Positions 18,538 through 25,977 are shown, counted from the first letter of the stretch. The stretch is DNA of 34,203 bases from Clostridia bacterium (GCA_017549335.1 JAFYVB010000023.1:1-34203); one strand, 5' to 3'. The notes: generated by a model from the sequence alone, not told the origin. Made by a program: numbers and translations.

Positions 18538-19308
18538 TTACCGCTGTTCAGCGAAAAGCTTCATTGCGCGATCCGCCGCAACGTCCCAGAAGCGCCAATC
18601 GTGCGCGCCCTCCCATGCTTCCCACGTCAAGTCAAAGCCGTTTTCCCGCAGGGTATCGCGCATACAAAGATTGCTTTGATACAGAAAATCCTCCGTGCCG
18701 CAGGCAAGATACAGCCCGGGCTTTTTCCCATCCTTGGGGAACGCACGCACCAGATGCTCCAGATCATCCTCGGGGCGCACCTTGAGTTCCTCGCCCAGGA
18801 TACCCTCGATCTCGCCTCTGGAATAATAATTTTTCATCAGCGCTTCGGGGTGCTGCAGCGAATGGTATCCGCCCGAAAAACACATGGCGCCGGCATACAG
18901 ATCAGGCCGCGTCAGCGCGCACTTGAGCGCACCGTAGCCGCCCATGGACAAGCCGCCCACATAGGTGTTCTCCCGTCCCGCAGGCAGATGGAACATCTCC
19001 TGCACGGCGCGGGGAAGCTCTTCTGTCAGATAGGTAAAGTAATTCATGCCCCTGGCCATATCCGTATAGAAGGAACGCTGTACTTCGGGCACGACCACCG
19101 CATAGCCGTAATAATTGGCATAGCGTTCAATGCCGCTCATCCGCGGCCATGCATCTGCATTCTGCTTCAGGCCGTGAAGCATATACAGCACCTTGTCATA
19201 CCTTCCCGGATTGCCGTTGCCGTCATAGCGGTCGTAGGGCAAAATCACATTGACGTTGGTATCCATGCCCAACACGGCAGAACGGAACGCTCCCTGAAAA
19301 TATGCCAT
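18538..19308 (-). CDS. Alpha/beta hydrolase, putative esterase (EstA/esterase D-like)
   Basis: The start is set at MAYFQGAFRS, where GGAGG lies 6 nt upstream of ATG; the open frame continues to 19404 without a start signal. The 256-aa protein matches the putative-esterase family that includes tributyrin esterase and S-formylglutathione hydrolase. It has the oxyanion-side motif YMLHG, nucleophile S121 in GGLSMGGYG, acid D207 in CGTEDF and H236 in GAHDWRFW, so the triad is complete. No signal peptide is seen; cytoplasmic. The likely substrates are short acyl or acetyl esters, possibly acetylated sugars given the carbohydrate neighbours (inference). It has its own terminator. Confidence 0.9.
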   Translation of the reverse strand: MAYFQGAFRSAVLGMDTNVNVILPYDRYDGNGNPGRYDKVLYMLHGLKQNADAWPRMSGIERYANYYGYAVVVPEVQRSFYTDMARGMNYFTYLTEELPRAVQEMFHLPAGRENTYVGGLSMGGYGALKCALTRPDLYAGAMCFSGGYHSLQHPEALMKNYYSRGEIEGILGEELKVRPEDDLEHLVRAFPKDGKKPGLYLACGTEDFLYQSNLCMRDTLRENGFDLTWEAWEGAHDWRFWDVAADRAMKLFAEQR

Positions 19309-19367
19309 TTGATCCTCCGAAAGATTTTTGTTTATTGTAGCAACTATTTTGCTTTTCGTCAAATATA

Positions 19368-19396
19368 AAAACCGCAGGACGTAAATCCTGCGGTGA
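19368..19396 (-). terminator. Terminator of the purine permease gene
   Basis: A 9-bp stem ACCGCAGGA/TCCTGCGGT with a 6-nt loop lies 15 nt beyond the permease stop and is followed by TTTTTATATTT on the minus strand. Confidence 0.88.
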
Positions 19397-19408
19397 AGGA
19401 GCAACAGA

Positions 19409-20749
19409 TTACAGGGTGAGCACGTACATCAGGATGAACAGCACGGAGAGCACGTACATCAGCACGGGCACTTCCTTGGCCTTGCCGCGGCACAGCTTGA
19501 TGATGGTGTAGCTGATCACGCCAAAGCCGATACCGTCGGCGATGGAGTACGCAAAGGGCATGGCAATGATGGTCAGGAAGCAGGGCAGCGCCACCTCAAC
19601 ATCATGCCAGTCGATCTTGGAGACGTTGCCGATCATCAGCATACCCACGATGATCAGGGCGGGAGCAGTCGCCTGGCTGGGGATGATGCCGGCTACGGGA
19701 GCCAGCACGCAGGCCAGCAGGAACAGGATACCGGTAACCACAGTGCTCAGACCCGTGCGGGCGCCTTCGGAGATACCGGTGGAGGATTCAACGAAGGTGG
19801 TCACGGTGGAGGTGCCCAGCAGAGCGCCGGAGCAGGTGGCCACGGCGTCGGCGATCAGGGCCTTGTCGCCGCGGGGCAGGTTGCCGTCCTTATCCAGCAT
19901 ACCGGCGCCGCCGGCGGTGCCGATGAGGGTGCCCACGGTGTCAAAGCAGTCGCACATGGCGAAGGTGACAACAGCCGTGATGAAAGGCAGAACGCCCATG
20001 GCGAAAATGCCGCTGAAGGACAGCTTGAAGAAGGTAGGAGCGAGGGAAACGTTGCTCAGAGTCAGAGATTCGGGCATATGGGTCAGACCCATGGGGATGC
20101 CGATGACGGTGGTGGCGATGATGCCCAGGAACAGCGCGCCCTTGACCTTCCAGGCCATGAGGATGCCAGTGAGCAGCACGCCGATGATGGCAAGCAGGGG
20201 GCCGCCGGAGGTGATGGCGCCCATATCGCTGTAGTCGGTAGCCACAACAGCGCCGTCCACGACGGTATCGCCGATGAGCTTGACGATGTCAGCGTTCAGC
20301 AGGCCGATGAAGCAGATGAACAGGCCGATACCGGCGCTGATGGCAGCCTTGAGAGGCGCGGGAATGGAAGAGATGATCTTGGAACGGATGGGAGAGAGGG
20401 TGATGGCCAGGAAGACCAGACCGCTCACAAACACGATGGCCAGACCCTGCTGCCAGTTGTAACCCATGCCGAAGCACAGCGTGTAGGTGAAGAAGGCGTT
20501 CAGACCCATGCCGGGAGCCTGCGCGAAGGGAACGTTGGCCAGGAACGCAGTCAGGAAGCAGCCGATGGCAGCAGAGATGCAGGTGGCCAGCATAACGGCG
20601 TAGAAGTCCATACCCGTAGCAGACAGGTAATTGGGATTGACGAAGATGATGTACGCCATGGCGAAGAAGGTGGTGATACCGCCGATGACTTCCTTGCGGA
20701 TGTTGGTGTTGTTTTCCTTCAGCTTGAATGCCTTTTCGAGCAGCTGCAT
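19409..20749 (-). CDS. NCS2-family purine (adenine/guanine/hypoxanthine) permease, AzgA/PbuG-like
   Basis: The 446-aa integral membrane protein begins MQLLEKAFKLKENNTNIRKEV and shows about 12-14 hydrophobic segments. Family signatures are GGITTFFAMAYIIFVNP near the N-terminus, QAPGMGLNAFF, FDTVGTLIG and ESSTGISEGARTGL. In AzgA/PbuG proteins these form the nucleobase binding site and the permease works as a proton symporter. Length is typical. GGGAGGG lies 8 nt before ATG. It is a single-gene transcript with a near-consensus promoter; the short leader (about 50 nt) leaves no room for a purine riboswitch, so no aptamer is called. Substrate choice among purines is not resolved. Confidence 0.93.
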   Translation of the reverse strand: MQLLEKAFKLKENNTNIRKEVIGGITTFFAMAYIIFVNPNYLSATGMDFYAVMLATCISAAIGCFLTAFLANVPFAQAPGMGLNAFFTYTLCFGMGYNWQQGLAIVFVSGLVFLAITLSPIRSKIISSIPAPLKAAISAGIGLFICFIGLLNADIVKLIGDTVVDGAVVATDYSDMGAITSGGPLLAIIGVLLTGILMAWKVKGALFLGIIATTVIGIPMGLTHMPESLTLSNVSLAPTFFKLSFSGIFAMGVLPFITAVVTFAMCDCFDTVGTLIGTAGGAGMLDKDGNLPRGDKALIADAVATCSGALLGTSTVTTFVESSTGISEGARTGLSTVVTGILFLLACVLAPVAGIIPSQATAPALIIVGMLMIGNVSKIDWHDVEVALPCFLTIIAMPFAYSIADGIGFGVISYTIIKLCRGKAKEVPVLMYVLSVLFILMYVLTL

Positions 20750-20808
20750 AAAAAACGCCCTCCCTTTGGTAGATAAATGGTTTGTTTTTCTTTGGAAAAA
20801 CAGTTACT

Positions 20809-20837
20809 ATTATATCCATTCATTTCCAAGGCGTCAA
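20809..20837 (-). promoter_or_regulatory. Sigma-A promoter of the purine permease
   Basis: The minus strand reads TTGACG, 17 bp, TATAAT, an almost perfect consensus about 60 nt before the start codon. A GGCATTTTT/AAAAATGCC inverted repeat lies immediately upstream of the -35 (20839-20860) and may bind a regulator or be a remnant hairpin. Confidence 0.88.
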
Positions 20838-20902
20838 TGGCATTTTTCGGAAAAAATGCCGTTTATTTGTGTTAAATTTCAAAATATCGAAAAAATCACA
20901 TA

Positions 20903-20938
20903 AAAAGACGAACATTCCTTTCGAAATGTTCGTCTTTT
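20903..20938 (-). terminator. Terminator of pduL
   Basis: A perfect 14-bp stem (20903-20916 with 20925-20938) and 8-nt loop lie 9 nt beyond the stop codon, with TTTTTATG following on the minus strand. Confidence 0.88.
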
Positions 20939-20947
20939 ATTCGTGTT

Positions 20948-21520
20948 TTACTTGATCACTTCGCCCATGGTGCCGGGAGCCACGCAGCCGGCGTTGCTCT
21001 CGTCGGTATCAATGTGCATAGCCAGCGCGTAGGAATCGTTCACGCGGACCACCACGTCGCCGAAGATGATGGAGCGGTCTTCGCTTTCCACCTTCACGGA
21101 AACAACGTCCTTGTCCTTGCAGCCGAAGACTTCGGCGTCGGCGCAGGTCATGTGGATGTGACGCTTGGCGGCGATGACGCCCTTTTCGAGGACAACTTCA
21201 CCCGCGGGGCCCACCAGCTTGCAGGCGCCGGAACCTTCGAGGTCGCCGCTCTCGCGGATGGGAGCCTTCACGCCGATGGCGCGGGCGTCGGTCAGGGAGA
21301 TCTCCACCTGAGTCTCCTTGCGGCAGGGGCCGAGGATGCTCACGCCGGTGAGGGTCTTCTTTTCGCCCACAACGTCCACGCGCTCAGCGCAGGCATACTG
21401 GCCGGGCTGGGACAGCATCTTCTTCACAGTCAGTTCGTAACCGGCGCCGAAGAGGGTTTCCAGATCCTTCTGAGAAACGTGAACGTGACGCGCGGAGGTT
21501 TCTACCAATACTTTCGCCAT
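20948..21520 (-). CDS. pduL: Phosphate propanoyltransferase (PduL-type phosphotransacylase)
   Basis: The 190-aa protein is a full-length PduL, built from two related halves. Each carries the metal-binding His motif: RHVHVSQKDLETLFG near residue 11 and KRHIHMTCADAEVFG near residue 119. In the family these His residues hold the zinc that catalyses transfer of an acyl group between coenzyme A and phosphate (propanoyl- or acetyl-CoA to acyl phosphate). No N-terminal microcompartment-targeting extension is present and no shell genes are nearby, so it is probably a cytosolic enzyme used in fermentation as an alternative to Pta (inference). AAGGAG lies before ATG. It is a single-gene transcript. Confidence 0.93.
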   Translation of the reverse strand: MAKVLVETSARHVHVSQKDLETLFGAGYELTVKKMLSQPGQYACAERVDVVGEKKTLTGVSILGPCRKETQVEISLTDARAIGVKAPIRESGDLEGSGACKLVGPAGEVVLEKGVIAAKRHIHMTCADAEVFGCKDKDVVSVKVESEDRSIIFGDVVVRVNDSYALAMHIDTDESNAGCVAPGTMGEVIK

Positions 21521-21573
21521 GATGATTGCACTCCTTATCGTAAATAAAATAGAATAAACGCTTTCGCGCCCCT

Positions 21574-21602
21574 ATTATAGCATGGATTTTTTCATTGTTC
21601 AA
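21574..21602 (-). promoter_or_regulatory. Sigma-A promoter of pduL
   Basis: The minus strand reads TTGAAC, 17 bp, TATAAT. Its -35 is only 6 bp from the -35 of the divergent promoter at 21609-21637. Confidence 0.88.
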
Positions 21603-21608
21603 GGCGCG

Positions 21609-21637
21609 TTGACGATTCTGCTTCCTGCGGGTATAAT
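21609..21637 (+). promoter_or_regulatory. Sigma-A promoter of the substrate-binding-like gene
   Basis: TTGACG, 17 bp, TATAAT lies 37 nt upstream of the start codon and back to back with the pduL promoter. Confidence 0.88.
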
Positions 21638-21674
21638 AAATATGATATTTCCCCCTGCAAAAGGAGTTTGCAAT

Positions 21675-22559
21675 ATGCAGAAAACCCGCCGCGTTCGCCC
21701 GCTGACGATCGTTATTGCCTTTGCGCTGCTGATCGTTTTGTTTTTCGGCATGGTCTTTGCCGCGCTGCACCACGGCGAAAAGGTGCGTTTCGGGCTGATC
21801 CCCGGGGCTCATGCCTTCGGCGCCGCCCATCTGATGCAATCCGTTTCGCCGCAGTACACCTGTGCAGCCTATACCGATGAGGAAGTGATCCTCCGCGCCC
21901 TGGACAACCGCCTGCTGGACGCCGCGCTGATCAGCATCGAAAGCGCGCTGACACTGCCTGAGGATCAGTACATGATCCACGGCGTGTTCTCCGTCACCGA
22001 TCTGGCGGCTGTCAGCCACGATCCCACCGTCACGGGCATGGGCAGCCTTTCGGGACGCACGCTGATTTTGCCCGCCGATCTGAAGGACGGCAAAGCCGAC
22101 GCCATGCTTCAGGCGCTGCTTACCGAAACGGACGGCGCAGGCTACACCCTTGAATATGCCAAAGATCCTGCCGCCGCCTATGCAAAAAATCCGGGCAGCG
22201 TGATGCTTTTGCCCCTTGACGATCTGGAACATGTGCTGGGCAAGGATCCCTCGCTTATCGCCGGGTTCCGCCTCTCCCCCCAGTGGCGCACCTCCTTTTT
22301 GTCCGCCGCCCCCGCAGGCCATGTGATCGTCTGCCGCCGTGACGCCATGGGCACAGGCACCTTCAATGCCTTTGAAAAAGCGGTTCGCAGCTCCGTGCTC
22401 TATGCCGACCGCAAGCGCAAAAAGACCGTAGCCATGGCGGTGGGCGCGGGGCTGTTTGATACCGAAACCGCCGCCGACCGCGTGTTTGACCTGATGTCCT
22501 TCAGCTATCTGGAAGGCGCCGACCGCGATGCATCCATCAGCGCGTGGAAAGAGCTGTAA
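21675..22559 (+). CDS. Substrate-binding-like protein, NMT1/THI5 or SsuA type, membrane-anchored
   Basis: The start is at MQKTRRVRPL, with AAAGGAG 7 nt upstream; an in-frame ATG at 21582 lies before the promoter and is rejected. The 294-aa product has an N-terminal hydrophobic anchor (residues about 10-33). A periplasmic-binding-protein-like fold follows: KVRFGLIPGAHAFGAAHLM, then ALDNRLLDAALISIESAL and a hinge-like GRTLILPADLK. These echo NMT1/THI5/SsuA binding proteins of ABC transporters. There is no lipobox Cys, so it is anchored by the helix rather than as a lipoprotein. No permease or ATPase gene follows: the transcript runs into a 19-codon ORF and an AT-rich islet. The ligand is unknown. 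Confidence 0.75.
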   Translation: MQKTRRVRPLTIVIAFALLIVLFFGMVFAALHHGEKVRFGLIPGAHAFGAAHLMQSVSPQYTCAAYTDEEVILRALDNRLLDAALISIESALTLPEDQYMIHGVFSVTDLAAVSHDPTVTGMGSLSGRTLILPADLKDGKADAMLQALLTETDGAGYTLEYAKDPAAAYAKNPGSVMLLPLDDLEHVLGKDPSLIAGFRLSPQWRTSFLSAAPAGHVIVCRRDAMGTGTFNAFEKAVRSSVLYADRKRKKTVAMAVGAGLFDTETAADRVFDLMSFSYLEGADRDASISAWKEL

Positions 22560-22573
22560 AAAGGAGAAGGGGC

Positions 22574-22633
22574 ATGGAAATCGCTGATTCTTTCGATGAA
22601 TTTGTGAATAGCCTTCATCTCTTTGAAGTATAA
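22574..22633 (+). pseudogene. 19-codon minigene or truncated second gene of the operon
   Basis: AAGGAG followed by ATG begins 14 nt after the binding-protein stop, giving a 19-aa product MEIADSFDEFVNSLHLFEV before TAA. A good ribosome binding site on such a short frame, directly followed by an AT-rich islet, suggests the start of a lost downstream gene; a genuine microprotein is also possible. Confidence 0.3.
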
Positions 22634-22640
22634 AGCTCTC

Positions 22641-22726
22641 ACAAAAAAACGTCCTGCCATCGGGAATGATGAAAAGGATGTAGTTATCCCTCACCATTTC
22701 GTGTATTTCCGTGACAGAATAAAAGC
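22641..22726. repeat. Intergenic element, copy A
   Basis: This copy contains GTTATCCCTCAC at 22683-22694 and GTGACAGAATAAAAGC at 22711-22726, separated by 16 nt. The same 12-mer and a 14/16 match of the second motif recur upstream of the final gene at 33908-33996. Both copies are preceded by ACAAAAAA and a purine-rich stretch. Confidence 0.4.
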
Positions 22727-22752
22727 GCAAATCAGCGTTTGACAGAGGACTT

Positions 22753-23268
22753 ATGAGAATAAACAATATTGAAACGCCCAGACTTACATTAAGAGGTTTC
22801 ACAAAAGAAGATGCTTTGTGGGCATACAGTATCTGGAATGATCCGGAGATGGGACAGTATTTGCCTGACGAAGCAAAAGAAGAAATAGATGATGAATATC
22901 TGAAAATGCTTGAGGGTTTGGGCGAAGATGACGAATGCTGTTATTTGATCCCCGTCTTTAAGGATTCATTAGAACGCGTCGGGACCTGCAGCTTCATGAT
23001 AAGCGACGATCAAAAGGTATATGATATCGCTTATTGCGTACACAAAAAATACTGGCGTCAGGGCTATGCAACCGAAATCGCTCAAGGAATGATCGATTAC
23101 GCCCGCAGTCAGGGCGCAGAGAAAGTGACAATTGTTGTGAGTCAGGAGAATGCGGCTTCCAACCGTGTTGCTCAGAAATGCGGCGGAAAAATTGTCAGCG
23201 AAAGCACCTACAAAAAAAGAGGAACCGATCTGATCATGAAAGATTACAAATATGAAGTAATATTGTAA
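22753..23268 (+). CDS. GNAT-family N-acetyltransferase (RimJ/RimL-like)
   Basis: The 171-aa protein opens with IETPRLTLRGFTKEDA, typical of the Acetyltransf_3 (RimJ/RimL) branch. It carries the acetyl-CoA pyrophosphate-binding motif A as YWRQGYATE (about residue 96-104), then VSQENAASNRVAQKCGG, the conserved motif-B helix. It should transfer an acetyl group from acetyl-CoA to an amine; the acceptor (protein N-terminus, small molecule or antibiotic) is unknown. GAGGAC lies 5 nt before ATG. Codon and base usage are clearly more AT-rich than the flanking genes, so it looks acquired. It converges on the SLOG-like gene. Confidence 0.92.
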   Translation: MRINNIETPRLTLRGFTKEDALWAYSIWNDPEMGQYLPDEAKEEIDDEYLKMLEGLGEDDECCYLIPVFKDSLERVGTCSFMISDDQKVYDIAYCVHKKYWRQGYATEIAQGMIDYARSQGAEKVTIVVSQENAASNRVAQKCGGKIVSESTYKKRGTDLIMKDYKYEVIL

Positions 23269-23302
23269 TCTTGCCGGCATGACTTCTTCCGATCTGTCAA
23301 AA

Positions 23303-23338
23303 AAACGAGCATCTGGCAAATATGCCGGATGCTCGTTT
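23303..23338. terminator. Shared terminator between GNAT and SLOG-like genes
   Basis: The stem AACGAGCATC/GATGCTCGTT extends inward with GGC/GCC. On the minus strand it is followed by seven T, making it a strong terminator for the SLOG-like gene; on the plus strand only TTTG follows. Confidence 0.85.
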
Positions 23339-23354
23339 GTCGATGAATTGTTCT

Positions 23355-23813
23355 TTAAGCGTTTTCTTCAAAGGAAAGATGGCGCGGCACATCCGGATAG
23401 TTAATCACCCGTTTGCCCTTGCGCTGCGCCAGTTCCTTTGTCGCCGTGGAATTGCCCCAGCCGTACTTGGCATAGGTCACCACCACGTCGGCATTCAGCG
23501 CCATGTACCGATCCCGCCGCTGCATGGCAAAGCGAAGCGGCGCATCCTCAATGGGCGGATACATTTTTTCGTCATGCAGCAGCGGATCGCCCTCCTAATT
23601 CATATACGCCTGCACCAGCACACGGCGCAGCTGCGGATATTTGGTTTTCAATGCCCCTGCGGCTTCCGCAGCGTAGCGGGAAAAATGCCCCTTGCCGCCA
23701 AACCAGCACTCGTCTGCACCCTCACGCGCCAGCACATCGATCACGTTTTCCAGCCAACGGCGTACTGCTTCCCCCTCTTCCACTTCCCGATGCCCGCAAA
23801 ACGCAACGATCAT
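23355..23813 (-). CDS. SLOG/DUF1273-like nucleotide-binding protein, interrupted by one in-frame TAG
   Basis: The start is at MIVAFCGHREV, with GGGAGG 6 nt before ATG. With the TAG at 23597-23595 (codon 73) read as an amino acid, the product is 152 aa. It matches the small Clostridial SLOG-type Rossmann proteins: FCGHRE at the N-terminus, CWFGGKGHFSRYAAEA, then MYPPIEDAPLRFAMQRRDRYM, ADVVVTYAKYGWGNSTATKELAQRKGK and VINYPDV. Both halves carry the expected motifs in order and in the same frame, and nothing else is damaged. Read with a standard code it is a 72-aa fragment. In the family these are putative nucleotide- or ligand-sensing proteins. It is transcribed divergently from a ribbon-helix-helix gene. 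It is either a recoded gene, a fresh nonsense mutation or a base error. Confidence 0.75.
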
Positions 23814-23875
23814 GGCAAGCCTCCCGCTCACATCAATCCTTTTTAAAAGCATAAACGATTCCGCTTCTGTTCATG

Positions 23876-23906
23876 CTACTTTATACTACTTTATGATATT
23901 TGTCAA
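23876..23906 (-). promoter_or_regulatory. Promoter of the SLOG-like gene with operator-like repeats
   Basis: The minus strand reads TTGACA (23906-23901), 17 bp, TAAAGT (23883-23878). Two direct repeats CTACTTTAT at 23876-23884 and 23886-23894 lie exactly 10 bp apart over the -10 and spacer, a spacing typical of ribbon-helix-helix operators. An inverted repeat TATGATA-N13-TATCATA surrounds the -35. Confidence 0.78.
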
Positions 23907-23929
23907 TATTTTATCATATCTTATAGTAT
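23900..23929 (+). promoter_or_regulatory. Promoter of the ribbon-helix-helix gene
   Basis: TTGTCA at 23900-23905, an 18-bp spacer and TAGTAT at 23924-23929 form a fair promoter whose -35 overlaps the -35 of the divergent SLOG promoter. Confidence 0.6.
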
Positions 23930-23953
23930 TGTTTGCTTGGAAGGTGATATCGA

Positions 23954-24115
23954 ATGAAACCGCTCAAGCAGAAAGTCAGCATCACACTGGACGAAGATTT
24001 GATCATCAAGCTGAAGGAGATGGCTGAGGAAAGCGATCGTTCCTTTTCGCAGTATATCAATCTGGTGCTCAAAAAGTACATTTCGCAAAAAGAAAAAGGC
24101 AAGCCCGAGGAATAA
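23954..24115 (+). CDS. Ribbon-helix-helix (Arc/CopG-like) regulator, 53 aa
   Basis: This short gene encodes MKPLKQKVSITLDEDLIIKL and continues with KEMAEESDRSFSQYINLVLKK. The pattern is a basic beta strand (KVSITLD), helix A (EDLIIKLKEMAEES) and helix B after a turn (SFSQYINLVLKKYI), the ribbon-helix-helix fold that binds DNA as a dimer through the strand. GGAAGGTGAT precedes ATG at good spacing. It is AT-rich compared with glgA. Family and context suggest it autoregulates and represses the divergent SLOG-like gene through the 10-bp-spaced repeats in the shared promoter region. An antitoxin role is an alternative, but no toxin is adjacent. Confidence 0.88.
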   Translation: MKPLKQKVSITLDEDLIIKLKEMAEESDRSFSQYINLVLKKYISQKEKGKPEE

Positions 24116-24143
24116 CCCCCGGGCTTTCATTGTTTTTTCCGTC

Positions 24144-24173
24144 AAAAACGACCTGCCGAGGCAGGTCGTTTTT
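24144..24173. terminator. Bidirectional terminator between the RHH gene and glgA
   Basis: A perfect 14-bp stem (24144-24157 with 24160-24173) has T5 at both ends when read in either direction. It serves both convergent genes. A weaker hairpin overlaps the RHH stop codon at 24101-24126. Confidence 0.88.
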
Positions 24174-24179
24174 CATTGC

Positions 24180-25865
24180 TTATTCTTCGGTTTTCTTGGC
24201 GGGCGCCTTGCGGGTACGCTTGGCGGCGGGCTTCTTTTCGACGGGCGCTTCCGCTTCGGCAGTTTCTGCCTTCTTGGCAGGGGTCTTGCGGGTGCGCTTG
24301 GGCTTTTCTTCGGCGGCAGGCGCTTCCTCGGCAGGCTTTTCAGCCTTCTTGGCGGCGGGCTTGCGGGTGCGCTTTACGGCAGGCTTCTTCTCTGCGGGAG
24401 CTTCTTCCGCGGGAGCGGGGGCTTCTTCCTTGGGCAGGATGCTGCGGTACAGCTCCATATAGGTCTGAGCAGAGGCATCCCAGGAGTAGTTGCCCTCCAT
24501 GCCGCGCTTCTGCAGCATACGCCATACTTCGGGCTTGGTGTAGTAATAACGCACGGCACGGCGCAGGGTGAAGAGCATGTCGTGGGCGTTGTAGTTGAAG
24601 AAGGTGAAGCCGTTGCCGGCGTTGTTGTAGTGGTTGTAGGACAGCACGGTGTCGCGCAGACCGCCGGTCTCGCGGACGATGGGCACGCAGCCGTAGCGCA
24701 GCGCGATCATCTGGCTGAGACCGCAGGGCTCGAACTTGCTGGGCATCAGGAACATATCGGAGCCGGCGTAGATCTCATGAGCCAGCTGATGGTCCATGGA
24801 GAAGCGGGCAGCCACGCGGCCGGGATACTGCTGCTCAGCCCAGCTGAACAGGTTCACATAGCGGCTTTCGCCCATGCCCAGCACCACCAGCTGGATATCC
24901 TCCTCCAGCAGCTGACCGATGACGTGATCCACCAGATCCAGGCCCTTCTGACCGCTCAGGCGGGTGACCATGGCGACAACGGGGATATCCTCGCGGACTT
25001 CCAGACCCAGCTTCTGCTGCAGGAACTCCTTGCAGCGGGCGCGGCCGGACATATCCTCGGCGGTGTAAGTGGCGGCGATCATAGGATCGTTGGCGGGATC
25101 GTAGGTCTTGATATCAATGCCGTTGAGCACGCCGGAGAGAGAGTTGCGGCGGGCACGGAGCAGGCCGTCCAGACGCTCGCCGTAGTAGGCGGTCTGAATT
25201 TCCTCGGCATAGCTGGGGCTGACGGTGGTGATCTCATCGGCATACACAATGGCAGCCTTCATGAAGTTGGCAGCGCCGAAGCACTCCAGCTTGTCATCGG
25301 TGAATACTTCCTCCGGCAGGCTCAGCACGTCGCGGACTTCCTCCATGCCGAACACGCCCTGATACTGCAGATTGTGGATGGTGTAGACCGTGCGGATATC
25401 CTTGTAGAAATCCAGATGACCGTACTGGATGCGCAGCAGCGCGGGCACCATGCCGCTCTGCCAGTCATGGGCATGAATGATATCGGGCTGGAAGGACAGA
25501 AGGGGCAGCGCATTCAGGCAGGCACGGCAGAAGAAGGCATAGCGCTCAAACTCGTCGCCGCCGGCGCCGTAAATGTAATTGCGCTTGAAGTAGTATTCGT
25601 TGTCCACGAAATACCAGGTTACGCCCAGCATCTTCACTTCTTCGATGCCGCAGTACTGATGACGCCAGCCCAGCTGCACCTCAAAGTCCACAGCATGCTT
25701 CATTTCGGCCTGATACTTTTCGGCGATCTGACCGTACTTGGGCAGGATCACGCGAACATCGTGGCCTTTTTCAGCCAGAACAGGCGCCAGCGCGCCCACA
25801 ACGTCAGCCAAACCACCCGTTTTGATAAACGGTTCGCACTCGCTGGCAGTGAACAATATTTTCAT
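24180..25865 (-). CDS. glgA: Glycogen synthase with a Lys/Ala/Pro-rich histone-like C-terminal tail
   Basis: The start is MKILFTASECEPFIKTGGLA, with AAAGGAG upstream; an in-frame ATG at 25910 lacks a site. The 561-aa protein is a GT5 ADP-glucose:glycogen glucosyltransferase: the KTGGLADVVGALAP substrate loop with K15, the YTIHNLQYQG segment and the C-terminal SKFEPCGLSQMIALRYGC nucleotide-sugar motif are all present. The enzyme proper ends near residue 477, the normal family length. An extra tail of about 84 residues follows, rich in Ala, Lys, Pro and Glu with three KRTRKxPAKK-type repeats, resembling histone H1-like bacterial tails. The tail is in frame with no interruption. It has its own promoter downstream of glgP. 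Confidence 0.95.
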   Translation of the reverse strand: MKILFTASECEPFIKTGGLADVVGALAPVLAEKGHDVRVILPKYGQIAEKYQAEMKHAVDFEVQLGWRHQYCGIEEVKMLGVTWYFVDNEYYFKRNYIYGAGGDEFERYAFFCRACLNALPLLSFQPDIIHAHDWQSGMVPALLRIQYGHLDFYKDIRTVYTIHNLQYQGVFGMEEVRDVLSLPEEVFTDDKLECFGAANFMKAAIVYADEITTVSPSYAEEIQTAYYGERLDGLLRARRNSLSGVLNGIDIKTYDPANDPMIAATYTAEDMSGRARCKEFLQQKLGLEVREDIPVVAMVTRLSGQKGLDLVDHVIGQLLEEDIQLVVLGMGESRYVNLFSWAEQQYPGRVAARFSMDHQLAHEIYAGSDMFLMPSKFEPCGLSQMIALRYGCVPIVRETGGLRDTVLSYNHYNNAGNGFTFFNYNAHDMLFTLRRAVRYYYTKPEVWRMLQKRGMEGNYSWDASAQTYMELYRSILPKEEAPAPAEEAPAEKKPAVKRTRKPAAKKAEKPAEEAPAAEEKPKRTRKTPAKKAETAEAEAPVEKKPAAKRTRKAPAKKTEE

Positions 25866-25915
25866 GGGATCATCGCTCCTTTGATCGGTTTTAGGCGGAA
25901 TTCTCCGCAAATGCT

Positions 25916-25944
25916 ATTGTAACATAAATTTCTCCGCCTTGCAA
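25916..25944 (-). promoter_or_regulatory. Promoter of glgA
   Basis: The minus strand reads TTGCAA, 17 bp, TACAAT about 50 nt upstream of the glgA start. Confidence 0.75.
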
Positions 25945-25977
25945 ATGGTCAAAACGGACGGATTTTGACAGATAAAT

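Noticed and set aside
20750-20808. Purine riboswitch before the NCS2 permease
   Set aside because: The promoter leaves only about 50 nt of leader; too short and no aptamer motifs are present.
21582-21674. Earlier ATG for the substrate-binding-like gene
   Set aside because: It lies upstream of the promoter at 21609-21637 and has no ribosome binding site; ATG 21675 has AAAGGAG.
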